Counted from the stretch's first letter, positions 7,397-15,286 are shown. The stretch: 43,622 nt of DNA from Verrucomicrobiota bacterium (GCA_013140495.1 JABFSR010000166.1:1-43622); one strand, 5' to 3'. Program-made: numbers and translations. The notes: generated by a model from the letters alone, not told the origin.

Positions 7397-8404
7397 TTAC
7401 TTGCCAAGTTGCTTGTTCAATCGCGCCTTGAACTCCGCTACGGTATCCTTCTTGATGCTCAACGTCGGAACGATCTGTACGCTCTCGGCAAATATTGCCT
7501 TATCGCCGCCGACATATTTCGCCATCTTCGTGATCGCCTGTTTGCCGAATTCATACGGCTGCTGCACGACCGTGCCAAATATTTCTCCCGAAGCCACGCC
7601 CGCCAGTGTTTCGTCTTCCTCATCGAACGCGATGATTTTCACCGCACCAATTTTGCCGCTGCTCTTCACGGCGTTCAAAATCGCCGGGCCGTTGTAGCTC
7701 CAGAGACCGACGCAAGCGGCCACGTCAGGATACTTCACTAACGTATCCTCCACGTTGCGTTGCGCGCGAGCGCGATCTGTCTCGTCCGTCCGCACGTCAA
7801 TTATTTCAACCTTCGATCCGGCGATCTCTTTCTTGATGCCTGCGTAACGCTCCTTCGCATTTTGCGCGTCGAGCGTGCCGACGAACAACATGATCTTGCC
7901 GCCGTCCGGCAAAGCCTCCTTGATCAACTTACCGGCTTCAACACCCGCAGCAGTGTTATCCGTGCCGATGTAGCAAACGCGCTTGCTTTTCGGCGCGTCG
8001 CTGTCGTGGCAAATCAAGAGCGTCTGGCTTGCCGCCTTGTTCAACAACTCCGTCTGGTTCGCCGGGTCCACCGGACTGACAGCGATGCCATCAATGCCCT
8101 TGGCGAGCAAATCGTCAATGATCTGCTGCTGTTCGGCGGCAGTTCCGGCGGACGGGATGCGAAAATTGACTTCTACGTTGCCAAGTTCCTTCTCGGCATC
8201 GGTCGTGCCCGCTCGCGCAATAACCCAGAACGGCGAAGCGTTGTTCACGACAAACGCGAGCTTGAGTTTCTTGCCGGACGGCTTGGAATCACCGCCGCCG
8301 GAACTCGAACCGCCGTCCTGTTTGCCGCAGCCGGAAATTGCGAGCGCAACAGCGAGCGCAACAGCGAGCGCGAGGAATGAGAATTTGAGCTGGTTGAATT
8401 TCAT
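7397..8404 (-). CDS. rbsB: Periplasmic sugar-binding lipoprotein (RbsB type)
   Basis: This is the solute receptor of the CUT2 importer. The 335 residues start with a signal peptide of repeating Leu-Ala-Val units and a lipobox ISGC with the acylated Cys26, followed by a Ser/Gly-rich linker. The mature part is a type I periplasmic-binding fold: KKLKLAFVVNNASPFWVIA, GIDGIAVSPVDPANQTELLN, VCYIGTDNTAAGVEAGKLI and KIIAFDEEDETLAGVASG are typical of RbsB-like proteins. The ligand is not readable from sequence; context favours L-arabinose or a related pentose. It is the first gene of the transporter set, 24 bp downstream of the mutarotase gene, so one long transcript from araD is likely. Confidence 0.92.
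   Translation of the reverse strand: MKFNQLKFSFLALAVALAVALAISGCGKQDGGSSSGGGDSKPSGKKLKLAFVVNNASPFWVIARAGTTDAEKELGNVEVNFRIPSAGTAAEQQQIIDDLLAKGIDGIAVSPVDPANQTELLNKAASQTLLICHDSDAPKSKRVCYIGTDNTAAGVEAGKLIKEALPDGGKIMLFVGTLDAQNAKERYAGIKKEIAGSKVEIIDVRTDETDRARAQRNVEDTLVKYPDVAACVGLWSYNGPAILNAVKSSGKIGAVKIIAFDEEDETLAGVASGEIFGTVVQQPYEFGKQAITKMAKYVGGDKAIFAESVQIVPTLSIKKDTVAEFKARLNKQLGK
8340..8371. repeat. 12-bp tandem repeat in the rbsB signal peptide
   Basis: The unit GCGAGCGCAACA occurs twice exactly (8340-8351, 8352-8363) and then as a partial third copy (8364-8371). It encodes the LAVALAVALA core of the signal peptide. Each unit adds four residues, so copy-number change would keep the frame and alter only the hydrophobic core length. 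Confidence 0.75.
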
Positions 8405-8428
8405 TGTCCTGTGTGGGTTGTCTGGTGG

Positions 8429-9571
8429 TTATCTGACGGAGAACTTGTACATGATCGTGTTTTTATAGACCTGGCCGGCCTTCAACACGCTTGTCGGGAA
8501 GCCCGGATGGTTCGGCGTGTCTGGATAATGCTGCGGCTCCATGCAGAAGCCATTGCGTTGTTGATAGGTCCAGCCGCCCTTACCTGTGATTTTGCCGTCG
8601 AGAAAATTCCCCGTGTAAAACTGCATGCCCGGCTCGGTGGTCCAGACTTCCATCACTCGACCACTCGTCGGTTCACTGACAGTTGCCGCGAGACTGAGTT
8701 CCCCCGGCGTTGATTTGTTCAACACATAGTTGTGATCGTAACCTTTGCCGAGCTTGAGTTGGTCGTCGTCGTTATTGATTCGCGCGCCGATTAACTCTGG
8801 CGTCGAAAAATCAAGCGGCGTTCCTTTCACGGGACGCAATTCGCCGGTGGGAATCAGATTTGCGTCCACCGGGGTGAACTTGTCGGCGTTGATCTTTACG
8901 ACATGGTCAAGGATGTCGCCCTTGCCCTTGAAGTTGAAGTAGGAATGTTGCGTCAGGTTGCAATGTGTGTCCTTGTCGGTCGTGGCAGTGTAGTCGAGGC
9001 GCAGTCCGTTGTCTTCCGTGAGTGTGTAGATCGCAGTCACGCTTAGATTGCCGGGGAATCCCTCTTCGCCGTCCTTGCTTGTGTATTGAAGCTCAAGCGA
9101 GTTGTCGGTGACCCGCACCACGTTCCACACAACCTTGTCGAACCCCTTCACGCCACCGTGCAGTGAGTTTTGATCATTATTTTTTGCCAGAGTGTATTCC
9201 TTGCCGTTCAAGGTGAACTTGGCGTTCGCAATACGGTTTCCGTAACGGCCAACGATGGATCCGAAATACGGCGTGGCCTTGAGGTATCCTTCAAGGTTGT
9301 CGTAGCCGAGAACCACGTCGCTGAAATTCCCGTTCTTGTCCGCAACCTTGAATGAGGTCACGATGCCGCCGTAATTGGAGATTTTTGCTTCCGCGCCTTT
9401 GGAATTCTTCAGCGTGTAAAGCATCGCCGCTTTGCCATCTACGTTACCGAACGGAATTGAGTTCTTGGTGGAGTTCATTGTGGAACATTTCGAGGAAGCA
9501 CAGCCGACAATCAGAAGCGCGCAAACGCCGGCGCACATCATTGCGGCCCAATTAGGTTTTGGTTTGGTCAT
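8429..9571 (-). CDS. galM: Aldose 1-epimerase (mutarotase), lipoprotein form
   Basis: It interconverts alpha and beta anomers of aldoses. The 380 residues start with a lipoprotein signal (VCALLIVGC, Cys24), so the enzyme should sit in the periplasm or on the outer membrane, unlike the cytosolic E. coli GalM. The catalytic candidates are present: His137 in NSLHGGVKGFDK, His208 in LTQHSYFNFKG and Glu344 in FCMEPQHYPDTPNHPGFP. It lies between araD and rbsB with 24-bp gaps on each side. A periplasmic mutarotase placed directly before a sugar-binding protein suggests that it supplies the anomer preferred by the transporter. Confidence 0.94.
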   Translation of the reverse strand: MTKPKPNWAAMMCAGVCALLIVGCASSKCSTMNSTKNSIPFGNVDGKAAMLYTLKNSKGAEAKISNYGGIVTSFKVADKNGNFSDVVLGYDNLEGYLKATPYFGSIVGRYGNRIANAKFTLNGKEYTLAKNNDQNSLHGGVKGFDKVVWNVVRVTDNSLELQYTSKDGEEGFPGNLSVTAIYTLTEDNGLRLDYTATTDKDTHCNLTQHSYFNFKGKGDILDHVVKINADKFTPVDANLIPTGELRPVKGTPLDFSTPELIGARINNDDDQLKLGKGYDHNYVLNKSTPGELSLAATVSEPTSGRVMEVWTTEPGMQFYTGNFLDGKITGKGGWTYQQRNGFCMEPQHYPDTPNHPGFPTSVLKAGQVYKNTIMYKFSVR

Positions 9572-9595
9572 GGTTGAGGTCGGATGAATATCAAA

Positions 9596-10303
9596 TCAGT
9601 GTTTGCCAGCCTGTCCATAAGTGGCGTTCGGCCCATGTTTACGAAGAAAATGTTTTGCAAGCAAGACGGATTGCATCGGCCTGAGCTTTGGATTGATTCG
9701 AAGCGTTTCGCTCGCCAATCTGGCAACGAACTCCAACACGCCTGCGTTGTGAATCGCTTCCGCCACATCTTTGCCCCAGGTAAATGGCCCGTGGCTTGCC
9801 ACCAACACTGCCGGATGTTGCATCGGGTCGAACTTCAATTTCTTGAAAGTCTCCACGATGAGTCGCCCAGTGTTCGCTTCGTAATCACGATTGATTTCAA
9901 CAGGTTTCAGCAAGCGCGTGCAAGGCACGTCGCCATACCAATAATCCGCCTGCGTTGTGCCGTAGCTGGGCAAACCGCGCTGCGCCTGCGCCCACGCCGT
10001 CGCGTAGAGACTGTGCGTATGCACCACGCCGCCGATCTTCGGGAACGCGCGATACAACACCAGATGCGTGTCCGTGTCCGAACTCGGCTTGAGCTGGCCG
10101 TCCACGGCCTTGCCGGTGGCGAGCGACACCACGACCATGTGCTTGGGCATCATGCCGTCGTAAGGCACGCCGCTGGGTTTGATGACCATGAGGCCGCGCG
10201 CGCGATCCACGCCGCTGGCGTTGCCCCACGTCTCGATGACCAGCCCTTTGCGAACCAAATCCAAGTTCGCCCGGCAGACTTCAGCTTTTAATTTTTCCAA
10301 CAT
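9596..10303 (-). CDS. araD: L-ribulose-5-phosphate 4-epimerase
   Basis: This zinc enzyme converts L-ribulose 5-phosphate to D-xylulose 5-phosphate, the third step of arabinose breakdown. The 235 residues keep the E. coli numbering of the metal ligands: Asp76 in SSDTDTH, His95 and His97 in GGVVHTHSLYATAWAQ, and His171 in VASHGPFTWGKDV. The N-terminal phosphate loop WGNASG and KPSGV are also clear. It lies 24 bp upstream of the mutarotase and only six bases downstream of the nuclease-like gene. Related class II aldolases exist, but the match to AraD motifs is close. Confidence 0.95.
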   Translation of the reverse strand: MLEKLKAEVCRANLDLVRKGLVIETWGNASGVDRARGLMVIKPSGVPYDGMMPKHMVVVSLATGKAVDGQLKPSSDTDTHLVLYRAFPKIGGVVHTHSLYATAWAQAQRGLPSYGTTQADYWYGDVPCTRLLKPVEINRDYEANTGRLIVETFKKLKFDPMQHPAVLVASHGPFTWGKDVAEAIHNAGVLEFVARLASETLRINPKLRPMQSVLLAKHFLRKHGPNATYGQAGKH

Positions 10304-10309
10304 AAAAAT

Positions 10310-11059
10310 TTAAGAATCAGAACGCCGACGCTTTGGGTAAAAAATCTTTCCTTCTGGATAATGAATGAAACCAAAACCTTCATCTCCAATTTCCTCCGCG
10401 AATCGTTTGTCCGGTGAAACAATAAAAAATGGCCAAGAACAAAACTGTTCGTATGTTCTAAACTGTCGAATCAACTCGCCCAATGAAGCAATGGAACTTT
10501 TTGCATCAAAACCTATCTTTTGCGGCTTGGTCCAGCACTTCGGCCAAGTTAGGTAGCTGTCTAAATTTCCATAGATTGGAGCTGCCGCCCCAAAATCACC
10601 ACAAGGAAAACCGTGGAAATCAAGATAGGTTTTTTGCACTGATAAAACTAAATCAGCATAGCCGATTATGTCATAAGACTTGTATCGCTCACGCTTGATG
10701 GGAACTTCCATTTCTGATTCCACACGAATTTCAGGATGCCCAGGGTCTCCAAGGCCAGACCAAGCTTCCAACGCTTTGAGTTCTGCCTCGAACAGCAAAC
10801 CTTTTTCACTTCCTTTGCCCCAACTCCTCAATGCTTCTCTAACCTTTATTTTACGTTCTTCCATTTGCCGCGTGCGCAAGGCTGTTTGTTTTTCGATCCA
10901 TTCTGCATCCCAAACCCCAGACCAATCAGTAAGTGTTTTTGCCAGTTCAAGCTTTTCGCTTTTAAGCCATAAAATAATTTCGTCATGCAACGACGTTTTC
11001 AGGTCTTCATCAGGAAACCCGAACTGGTGCTGCCTTATATTAATTTTTCCTCTTGGCAT
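10310..11059 (-). CDS. Putative PD-(D/E)xK nuclease-like protein (RecB/Cas4-type motifs)
   Basis: I do not recognise a named family. The start is chosen at the ATG at 11059 (MPRGKINIRQHQFGF, 249 residues), because the longer frame above it runs through the palindromic repeat at 11114-11237. The pattern resembles a PD-(D/E)xK nuclease: Glu91 or Glu93 in LLFEAELKALEAW, Asp136 in IIGYADLVLSV, Asp185-Ala-Lys187 in KIGFDAKSS, then Gln199-x3-Tyr203 in GELIRQFRTYEQF, which is the QxxxY box of the RecB/Cas4 branch. No helicase or second nuclease domain is present. Base composition looks visibly more AT-rich than its neighbours and it splits araB from araD, so it is probably a later insertion. Nuclease function is inference from motif spacing only. 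Confidence 0.6.
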   Translation of the reverse strand: MPRGKINIRQHQFGFPDEDLKTSLHDEIILWLKSEKLELAKTLTDWSGVWDAEWIEKQTALRTRQMEERKIKVREALRSWGKGSEKGLLFEAELKALEAWSGLGDPGHPEIRVESEMEVPIKRERYKSYDIIGYADLVLSVQKTYLDFHGFPCGDFGAAAPIYGNLDSYLTWPKCWTKPQKIGFDAKSSIASLGELIRQFRTYEQFCSWPFFIVSPDKRFAEEIGDEGFGFIHYPEGKIFYPKRRRSDS

Positions 11060-11113
11060 ATTTTTATGATGCCCATTCTGGCTTAAAAATCCACTGCCAC
11101 CTTCGTGAGAAAT

Positions 11114-11237
11114 CTTGGACTGCGGTGGCAGAGCGCAGCGGCGACACCGCTTTCGCGCGCACGAAACGCATCGAACATTCCACCCGTCCCGCCCGGACGA
11201 AAGCGGCGTGGCGCTTCGCTTCCCTCCGCACTCCAAG
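11114..11237. repeat. 124-bp palindromic element with about 40-bp inverted arms
   Basis: The left arm begins CTTGGACTGCGGTGGCAGAG and runs to CACCGCTTTCG. The right arm, read in reverse, begins CTTGGAGTGCGGAGGGAAGC and runs to CACGCCGCTTTCG. The arms match over roughly 40 positions with few differences, with about 40 bp in the middle. It lies in the araB to nuclease-like gene spacer and adds a false N-terminal extension (MECGGKRSATPLSS) to the downstream frame. I believe such sequences are dispersed in verrucomicrobial genomes, but cannot search here. Confidence 0.7.
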
Positions 11238-11240
11238 AAG

Positions 11241-11275
11241 CTCTGCGTTACTCTGCGTCCTCTGCGACTCTGCGT
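11241..11275. repeat. TCTGCG short tandem-like repeat
   Basis: CTCTGCGTTA, CTCTGCGTCC, TCTGCGACTC and TGCGTT follow each other as repeated TCTGCG cores at spacings of 8 to 10 bp. It lies directly beside the palindromic element and downstream of araB. Confidence 0.6.
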
Positions 11276-11306
11276 TTCGTTTCATTTTTGAACTGCCGGT
11301 TTTTGA

Positions 11307-11336
11307 ATCCGTGTTTATCCGTGTCCATCCGTGGTT
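11307..11336. repeat. Decamer repeat after the araB stop codon
   Basis: Three units, ATCCGTGTTT, ATCCGTGTCC and ATCCGTGGTT, follow at an exact 10-bp period. On the coding strand of araB the copy starts with TTTTTAACCACGG just after the TGA stop. The copy after lepA has the same orientation and begins TTAACCACAAATGG. Confidence 0.75.
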
Positions 11337-11341
11337 AAAAA

Positions 11342-13015
11342 TCATTTCCTCACGCGACTCCGAATCTCAATCAGCTTCTTCATCACGCCATAAAGATTTC
11401 CGCCGCCGTCCTTCGTGCCGAAGGCGTCGTGCAGTTGTTTGTAGAGCGCGTAAAGTTCCTTGTAGGTCGCGTGCGCCTTGGCGTCCGGTTTGAAAACTTT
11501 CGGTTTCAAACCCGTCATGCGCTTTTGCGCTGTGGCGTAATCCTTGTGCGCGCCTGCCACCACTGCCCCCGCTATGGCCGAACCGAGAGCGCAGGTCTGC
11601 GCCGAGCGGCTGACCTTCATCGGGCGACCTGTCACATCTGCGTAAATCTGCATGACCAGTGGGCTCTTTTCCGCGATGCCACCGCAGTTCACCACGGACG
11701 AAATCTTCACGCCGTATTCTTCCAGGCGGTTGATGATGGTCAACGCCCCAAAGGCTGTCGCTTCAATGAGAGCGCGGTAAATTTCACCGGGCGTGGTGTA
11801 AAGCGTCTGCCCGATGAGTGCGCCAGTGAGCTGTTGATCCACGAGAATGGTTCGGTTGCCATTGTTCCAATCAAGCGCAAGCAGGCCGCTTTCGCCCGGC
11901 TTTAATTTCGCCGCCTCAGTGGTCAATGCTTCGTGCGTGCCTGTCTTGCCGAGCGGTTGAACGTAATTTACCAGCCAGTTGAAAATGTCCCCGACAGCCG
12001 ACTGGCCTGCTTCGAGTCCGAAGTAACCGGGCAACACGCTGCCATCCACGATGCCGCAAACGCCCGGCACATCCGCGAGTTTATGAGTATTGGCACGCAC
12101 GGCGATGTCGCACGTACTCGTGCCGATGATCTTCACGAGCGTTCCGGGTGCAACACCAGATCCCACCGCGCCGAGATGCGCATCAAACGCGCCGACGGCC
12201 ACAGGTATTCCGGTTGTGAGACCAGTCTTGCCCGCCCAAGCCGCCGTCAGTCCGCCGACTGCGCGATCAATTGAGTGGACCCGCGTGGTGAGCCTGCTGC
12301 GGAGCTTGCCGAGTTTTGGGTGGAGCTTGGAGAGAAATTCCGCGTCGGGATAACCACCCCACTTCGCATTCCACATTGCCTTGTGGCCAGCGGCACACAC
12401 GCCAGCGATGAATTTGCCTGGATGTTCCGTGCCCGTGAGAATGGCCGGCACGTAGTCGGAGAATTCCACCCAGGAATGGGCGGCGTTGAACACTTCCGGC
12501 GCTGTGTGAAGGCACTTGAGCACCTTGCTCCAGAACCATTCGCTGGAATAAGTCCCGCCACACTTGGCGAGGTACTGCGGGCGCATCTTTCTTGCGAGAG
12601 CGGTAATCTCCCCAGCCTCGGCAATACCGGTGTGATCTTTCCACAACCACGCCATTGCAGCAGGGTTGTTGGAAAACCGCTTTTGAAACGCGAGCGGCTG
12701 ACCGTTCGCATCTACTGGCAACGGAGTGCTGCCGGTGGTGTCCACACCGATCCCAATAACCTGAGCCACGCTGAAACCTTTTACGGATTTCTTTGCAACC
12801 GCGAGCGCCTCCTTGATGGTAATCTCAGTGCCTCTCGCGTAGTCGGCGGGATGTTGCCGCGCAAGATTTGGATCGCGGGAAAGAATCACACCCTGCGTGC
12901 CCTGGGAATAAGTCCAAACAGCAGCGGCGACTTCTGCACCGTTGGCAACGTTGACGATGAGGGCTCGAACCGAGTTCGTGCCGTAGTCCAATCCAATTGT
13001 GTACTTTGCGCTCAT
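11342..13015 (-). CDS. araB: Ribulokinase
   Basis: It phosphorylates L-ribulose to L-ribulose 5-phosphate in the cytosol. The 557 residues fit the AraB length and the FGGY sugar-kinase fold: phosphate-1 loop GLDYGTNSVRALIVN at 8-22, VIGIGVDTTGSTPLPVD near 85-101, the adenosine region VVNCGGIAEKSPLVMQIYAD and RSAQTCALGSAIAGAVVAG near the C-terminus. The N-terminal DYGTNSVRA and DTTGSTP motifs separate it from glycerol and xylulose kinases. A 43-bp element repeated in front of the GH127 gene ends six bases before the ATG. AraD is two genes downstream; arabinose isomerase is absent from this window. Confidence 0.95.
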   Translation of the reverse strand: MSAKYTIGLDYGTNSVRALIVNVANGAEVAAAVWTYSQGTQGVILSRDPNLARQHPADYARGTEITIKEALAVAKKSVKGFSVAQVIGIGVDTTGSTPLPVDANGQPLAFQKRFSNNPAAMAWLWKDHTGIAEAGEITALARKMRPQYLAKCGGTYSSEWFWSKVLKCLHTAPEVFNAAHSWVEFSDYVPAILTGTEHPGKFIAGVCAAGHKAMWNAKWGGYPDAEFLSKLHPKLGKLRSRLTTRVHSIDRAVGGLTAAWAGKTGLTTGIPVAVGAFDAHLGAVGSGVAPGTLVKIIGTSTCDIAVRANTHKLADVPGVCGIVDGSVLPGYFGLEAGQSAVGDIFNWLVNYVQPLGKTGTHEALTTEAAKLKPGESGLLALDWNNGNRTILVDQQLTGALIGQTLYTTPGEIYRALIEATAFGALTIINRLEEYGVKISSVVNCGGIAEKSPLVMQIYADVTGRPMKVSRSAQTCALGSAIAGAVVAGAHKDYATAQKRMTGLKPKVFKPDAKAHATYKELYALYKQLHDAFGTKDGGGNLYGVMKKLIEIRSRVRK

Positions 13016-13021
13016 GGTTGG

Positions 13022-13064
13022 TGATGATTCTCAAAAACCCGTCTTGGCTCAACTAAATCATTCA
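13022..13064 (-). promoter_or_regulatory. Duplicated 43-bp element, copy upstream of araB
   Basis: It matches 15202-15244 at 39 of 43 positions; the four differences cluster in the centre. On the coding strand it runs from TGAATGATTTAGTTGAGCC to GGTTTTTGAGAATCATCA. The ends are near-inverted (TGAATGATT and AATCATCA) and TTGAG occurs twice, 18 bp apart. The duplication in front of two functionally linked genes points to a shared operator or promoter. Confidence 0.6.
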
Positions 13065-13120
13065 AGCGAACCACGATTCGCGGACAGACCAGACTGAAAA
13101 TGGGAGACTGAAATGGATTG

Positions 13121-15154
13121 CTAGTTTTTGCGCCGGCTCTCCGCTTCAAAGCGCTGTTGCTCCGCTCGGTAGATCTTTGCCACAGCCTGCCAATCACTTT
13201 CGGATAGAGAGTTCAAATAGACCGAGTAACGGCGATCGTGAATCTGGTAAAAAGGCATCAAGACAAACTCCTTGGGTCTTCCCACGCCATCGGTTCGGAA
13301 AACCAATTTCTCGCCGTCCAAAAGTTTTAGACATTGGAGAATGGGCCGACCGTTGGAAACGATAACTGGCATCAGCTTTTGTTCGGGAATACTCACCATG
13401 GTGACTGTGGGTATCTTGTCCGACGAGCCCTTGCTGGCATTGACAACCACCGGAACGGCTCGGTCTTCTTTCGCCGGACCGAGATCAACGGCTAGCACAA
13501 TTGGTCCGTAAAGGATGGCAATCCGTTTGGGATTGTCTGGCATGGGTTCGGAACGTAACTGAAGTGAAAACTCAACTTCAACTCTGTCGCCGTCGTTCCA
13601 CTCACGGTCAAGGGAAGCGTAACCATTCTGTGCATAGGCTGCATTTATGGCCTCGCCGTTGAACTTGATGATGATTTTTTTATCCATCCAGAACGGATGT
13701 CTGATTTTCAGCGTTGCACGAACAGGCTTTTCACAAGCCACGACGAGTCGAATCCGATTAGATTTGGGAAAGTCAGTCTCCTGCCGGATACGCAAACCTT
13801 TCGCGCGCCAATTCACTTCGGACGCAATGAACTGGTTTACATAGAGCGTGTCGTCAGCGTGAAAATAAATTGCCTCGCCGTAGCGGGCATGATTCTCCAT
13901 GCCCGTGCCGCTGCAACAAGCGAAGTCATCGTAAGGAGTCATGAACTTCTTCCGCGCGCCGGGCCGCAGGGGCAGGTAGTAGCAGACCATGCCATCGTCG
14001 GGATTCTGCGAGGCAAGAATATGATTCCAGAGTGCACGCTCGTAATAGTCGGCATAGGTCACAAGAGGATCACGGCAAAACAACGCCTTGGTGAGCTTGA
14101 GCATGTTGTAAACGTTGCAGTTCTCGGCGCTCTTATCACTAAGCCGTTCATTGAGTCGGTCTGCTTTGCCGAAATGCTCATCGTCGCTGTCACCTCCCGT
14201 GACGTAACTATGATGCCGCGTAACGGTATCCCAAAAGAATTGTGACGCAGTGCCGAACCGTTCCTCGCCCGTTAATTCATAGAGTCGCGCGCAACCAACC
14301 AGCTTCGGAATTGTGGTATTGGCGTGTTTTCCCGCCAGTTCATCGCGCTGGATGGCAAGCGCATCAAGCACGGCACGATGGTAAAACTTTTTTGAAAGCG
14401 TTAGATATTTGGACTCTCCAGTGATTGCGTACAGATCGGCTAGAACCTCATTCATACCTCCGTGTTCGCACGTCAGCATCTTTTGCCACTGTGGATCATT
14501 CAGGTTCCTGGTTGTGTCAATCGCCCAATCGGCCAGACGCCGTGCCACTACGACAGCATTGCTGTTGTCGCATGAAACATAAGCATCGCGAAGCCCGGCC
14601 AGCAGCTTGTGAATCGTGTACCAAGGTATCCAAACATCATTGAGGTAATACGGTTCAGCGTTAACCTCACCGCGCGCAATTCGCGCGAAGACTTCCTTTC
14701 CCTTGGGAATGGCTGCCACGTATCCGTTGCCGTTCGCCTGCTGACATGTGGCGAGTTCGTCCACCATGTAATTCACGCGTTCACGAAAACGACCGTCACC
14801 AGTTGCCTGCCACATCATCGAGCAAGCGGATAGGAAATGGCCGGCGGAATGGCCGGCTACTTCTTTGATCTCCCATCCTCCGTAAACTGCACCTTTAGTC
14901 TCAAGCCCCGCTTCCTTGCGAAACCACGCGAGCAGACGGTCGGGCTTTAATGACAGGAGATACTCCGCGTCCTTGTCCTGCGCGTGCTTGTATGGCCCGT
15001 CAAGAAGGCGCACATCTTGCAACGAAAACGGTTCAGTCTGCATTGCAACGGCATCCTGGACCGCGGCTGCGCAATTGAAAGTAATCGCCACCCAAAGGAT
15101 CGCACCGCAGAGGTTGCACTTTCTTCCCGTGACTCTGAATTCAACAATTCTCAC
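13121..15154 (-). CDS. GH127 beta-L-arabinofuranosidase (DUF1680 family), secreted
   Basis: GH127 enzymes cleave beta-L-arabinofuranosides, for example from hydroxyproline-linked arabinan. The chosen GTG start at 15154 gives 677 residues beginning with a signal peptide (VRIVEFRVTGRKCNLCGAIL, hydrophobic core WVAITFNCAAAV); the frame is also open upstream to a TTG at 15232, inside the duplicated element. The zinc-thiolate active site of the family is visible: Glu344 and Cys346 in SAENCNVYNMLKL and the Cys413-Cys414 pair in DDFACCSGTGMENHARYGEA, where the first or second Cys is the nucleophile. The all-helical barrel is followed by a beta-rich C-terminal part. It lies just upstream of araB and shares the upstream element with it. 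Confidence 0.92.
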   Translation of the reverse strand: MRIVEFRVTGRKCNLCGAILWVAITFNCAAAVQDAVAMQTEPFSLQDVRLLDGPYKHAQDKDAEYLLSLKPDRLLAWFRKEAGLETKGAVYGGWEIKEVAGHSAGHFLSACSMMWQATGDGRFRERVNYMVDELATCQQANGNGYVAAIPKGKEVFARIARGEVNAEPYYLNDVWIPWYTIHKLLAGLRDAYVSCDNSNAVVVARRLADWAIDTTRNLNDPQWQKMLTCEHGGMNEVLADLYAITGESKYLTLSKKFYHRAVLDALAIQRDELAGKHANTTIPKLVGCARLYELTGEERFGTASQFFWDTVTRHHSYVTGGDSDDEHFGKADRLNERLSDKSAENCNVYNMLKLTKALFCRDPLVTYADYYERALWNHILASQNPDDGMVCYYLPLRPGARKKFMTPYDDFACCSGTGMENHARYGEAIYFHADDTLYVNQFIASEVNWRAKGLRIRQETDFPKSNRIRLVVACEKPVRATLKIRHPFWMDKKIIIKFNGEAINAAYAQNGYASLDREWNDGDRVEVEFSLQLRSEPMPDNPKRIAILYGPIVLAVDLGPAKEDRAVPVVVNASKGSSDKIPTVTMVSIPEQKLMPVIVSNGRPILQCLKLLDGEKLVFRTDGVGRPKEFVLMPFYQIHDRRYSVYLNSLSESDWQAVAKIYRAEQQRFEAESRRKN

Positions 15155-15201
15155 ATGGATGACTGAAGCTTTCGCCGATTGTGAATGGTGCGTTAATGCT
15201 T

Positions 15202-15244
15202 TGATGATTCTCAAAAACCTCTCCCGGCTCAACTAAATCATTCA
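15202..15244 (-). promoter_or_regulatory. Duplicated 43-bp element, copy upstream of GH127 gene
   Basis: This is the second copy of the element at 13022-13064, ending 47 bp before the chosen GTG start. Flanks are identical for 18 and 19 bp, with four changes in the six central bases. It probably carries the control site for the arabinose genes. Confidence 0.6.
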
Positions 15245-15251
15245 GAGGAGC

Positions 15252-15271
15252 GCGAGCGATCCCTCGCTCGC
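15252..15271. repeat. Perfect 8-bp stem hairpin
   Basis: GCGAGCGA, loop TCCC, TCGCTCGC. It lies in the divergent spacer between the GH127 gene and comF, next to a second palindrome. It has no T-tract. Confidence 0.6.
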
Positions 15272-15286
15272 AGCGTTCCGCCAGAC

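Noticed and set aside
11060..11236. N-terminal extension of the nuclease-like protein (MECGGKRSAT...)
   Set aside because: It starts with TTG inside a palindromic repeat and its sequence is that of the repeat; the ATG at 11059 is a better start.
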